Assembly: GCF_023349185.1 (NCBI RefSeq)
Contig: NZ_JAKIKY010000004.1
Coordinates: forward strand, 62,001-126,000
Direction of reading: 5' to 3'
Length of the DNA stretch: 64,000 nt
From: Shewanella aquimarina
Lineage (GTDB): Bacteria; Pseudomonadota; Gammaproteobacteria; Enterobacterales; Shewanellaceae
Part shown: piece after piece, positions 63,990-64,000 of the stretch
How positions within the stretch are numbered: the first letter of the stretch is position 1
Layout: each line of letters begins with the position of its first letter
The notes under the pieces: model-generated
The model's input: only the letters and a program-made list of their open reading frames with translations
What the model was told of the DNA's origin: nothing
Database searches by the model: none
Made by a program: the position numbers and the translations under genes

Positions 63990-64000
63990 ATGAGTAAAGC
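63990..64000 (+). CDS. Start of a gene cut by the window edge
   Basis: ATG-AGT-AAA-GC at the very end, with AGGA ten bases upstream and an extended -10 promoter before that. GTG at 63987 is an alternative start. Too short to identify. Confidence 0.35.

Noticed and set aside
1..64000. tRNA, rRNA or known riboswitches
   Set aside because: No cloverleaf, rRNA block or recognised riboswitch core was seen on reading both strands. A covariance-model scan would be needed to exclude short ones.

Overview
The window is a piece of a gammaproteobacterial chromosome and almost certainly comes from a Shewanella. The main evidence is a periplasmic tetrahaem flavocytochrome c fumarate reductase (fccA), a 934-residue Dld-II type D-lactate dehydrogenase beside a lactate permease, and arcA. 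The conserved clusters dksA-gluQ-pcnB-folK-panB-panC and mpl-ubiX-hpt fit the same assignment. Most of the window is ordinary core genome of moderately high G+C. The clear compositional exception is bases 1-5900.

Layout. 1-5935: an A+T-rich insert holding one very large STAND-type P-loop protein (1622 aa) with a phospholipase-D-like C-terminus. It is flanked by two inverted, diverged copies of a structured repeat and followed by an array of short perfect hairpins. 5936-10411: mpl, ubiX, hpt and an ABC-2 type exporter. 10501-11865: three small envelope or unknown genes. 12197-16712: the lactate locus (lldP-dld) with a long regulatory region. 17594-23662: the pantothenate/folate/poly(A) polymerase/dksA/sfsA run on the minus strand, where pcnB very probably starts at ATT. 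24225-33545: pepB, thpR, a GGDEF-EAL protein, hrpB and mrcB. 33668-36492: PepSY protein, FMN-binding protein and porin, with FNR-like and Fur-like sites upstream of the porin.

37054-43716: a DUF3581 protein, then a tight three-gene operon that looks like a MukBEF/Mks/Jet-type SMC complex (SMC, kite, kleisin) in the order B-E-F and without a JetD nuclease. 44305-49350: a divergent DAACS symporter, and a lipoprotein overlapping an S9 peptidase-Sel1 fusion. 49546-52902: a two-component system whose AAA+ regulator has lost GAFTGA and the Walker B Asp. A 14-bp x 9 tandem repeat covers the regulator's stop codon. 53556-61982: fccA, an SDR, three membrane-protein genes, fbp and a DPP-IV-like peptidase. 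62693-63412: arcA, after a repeat-rich intergenic region.

Two copies of a ~265-bp MITE-like element with the same terminal inverted repeat lie 29 kb apart (23.9 and 53.0 kb). The candidates for undescribed biology are the STAND-PLD island with its hairpin elements and the orphan SMC operon. All function calls are made by eye from sequence motifs; no database search was run.
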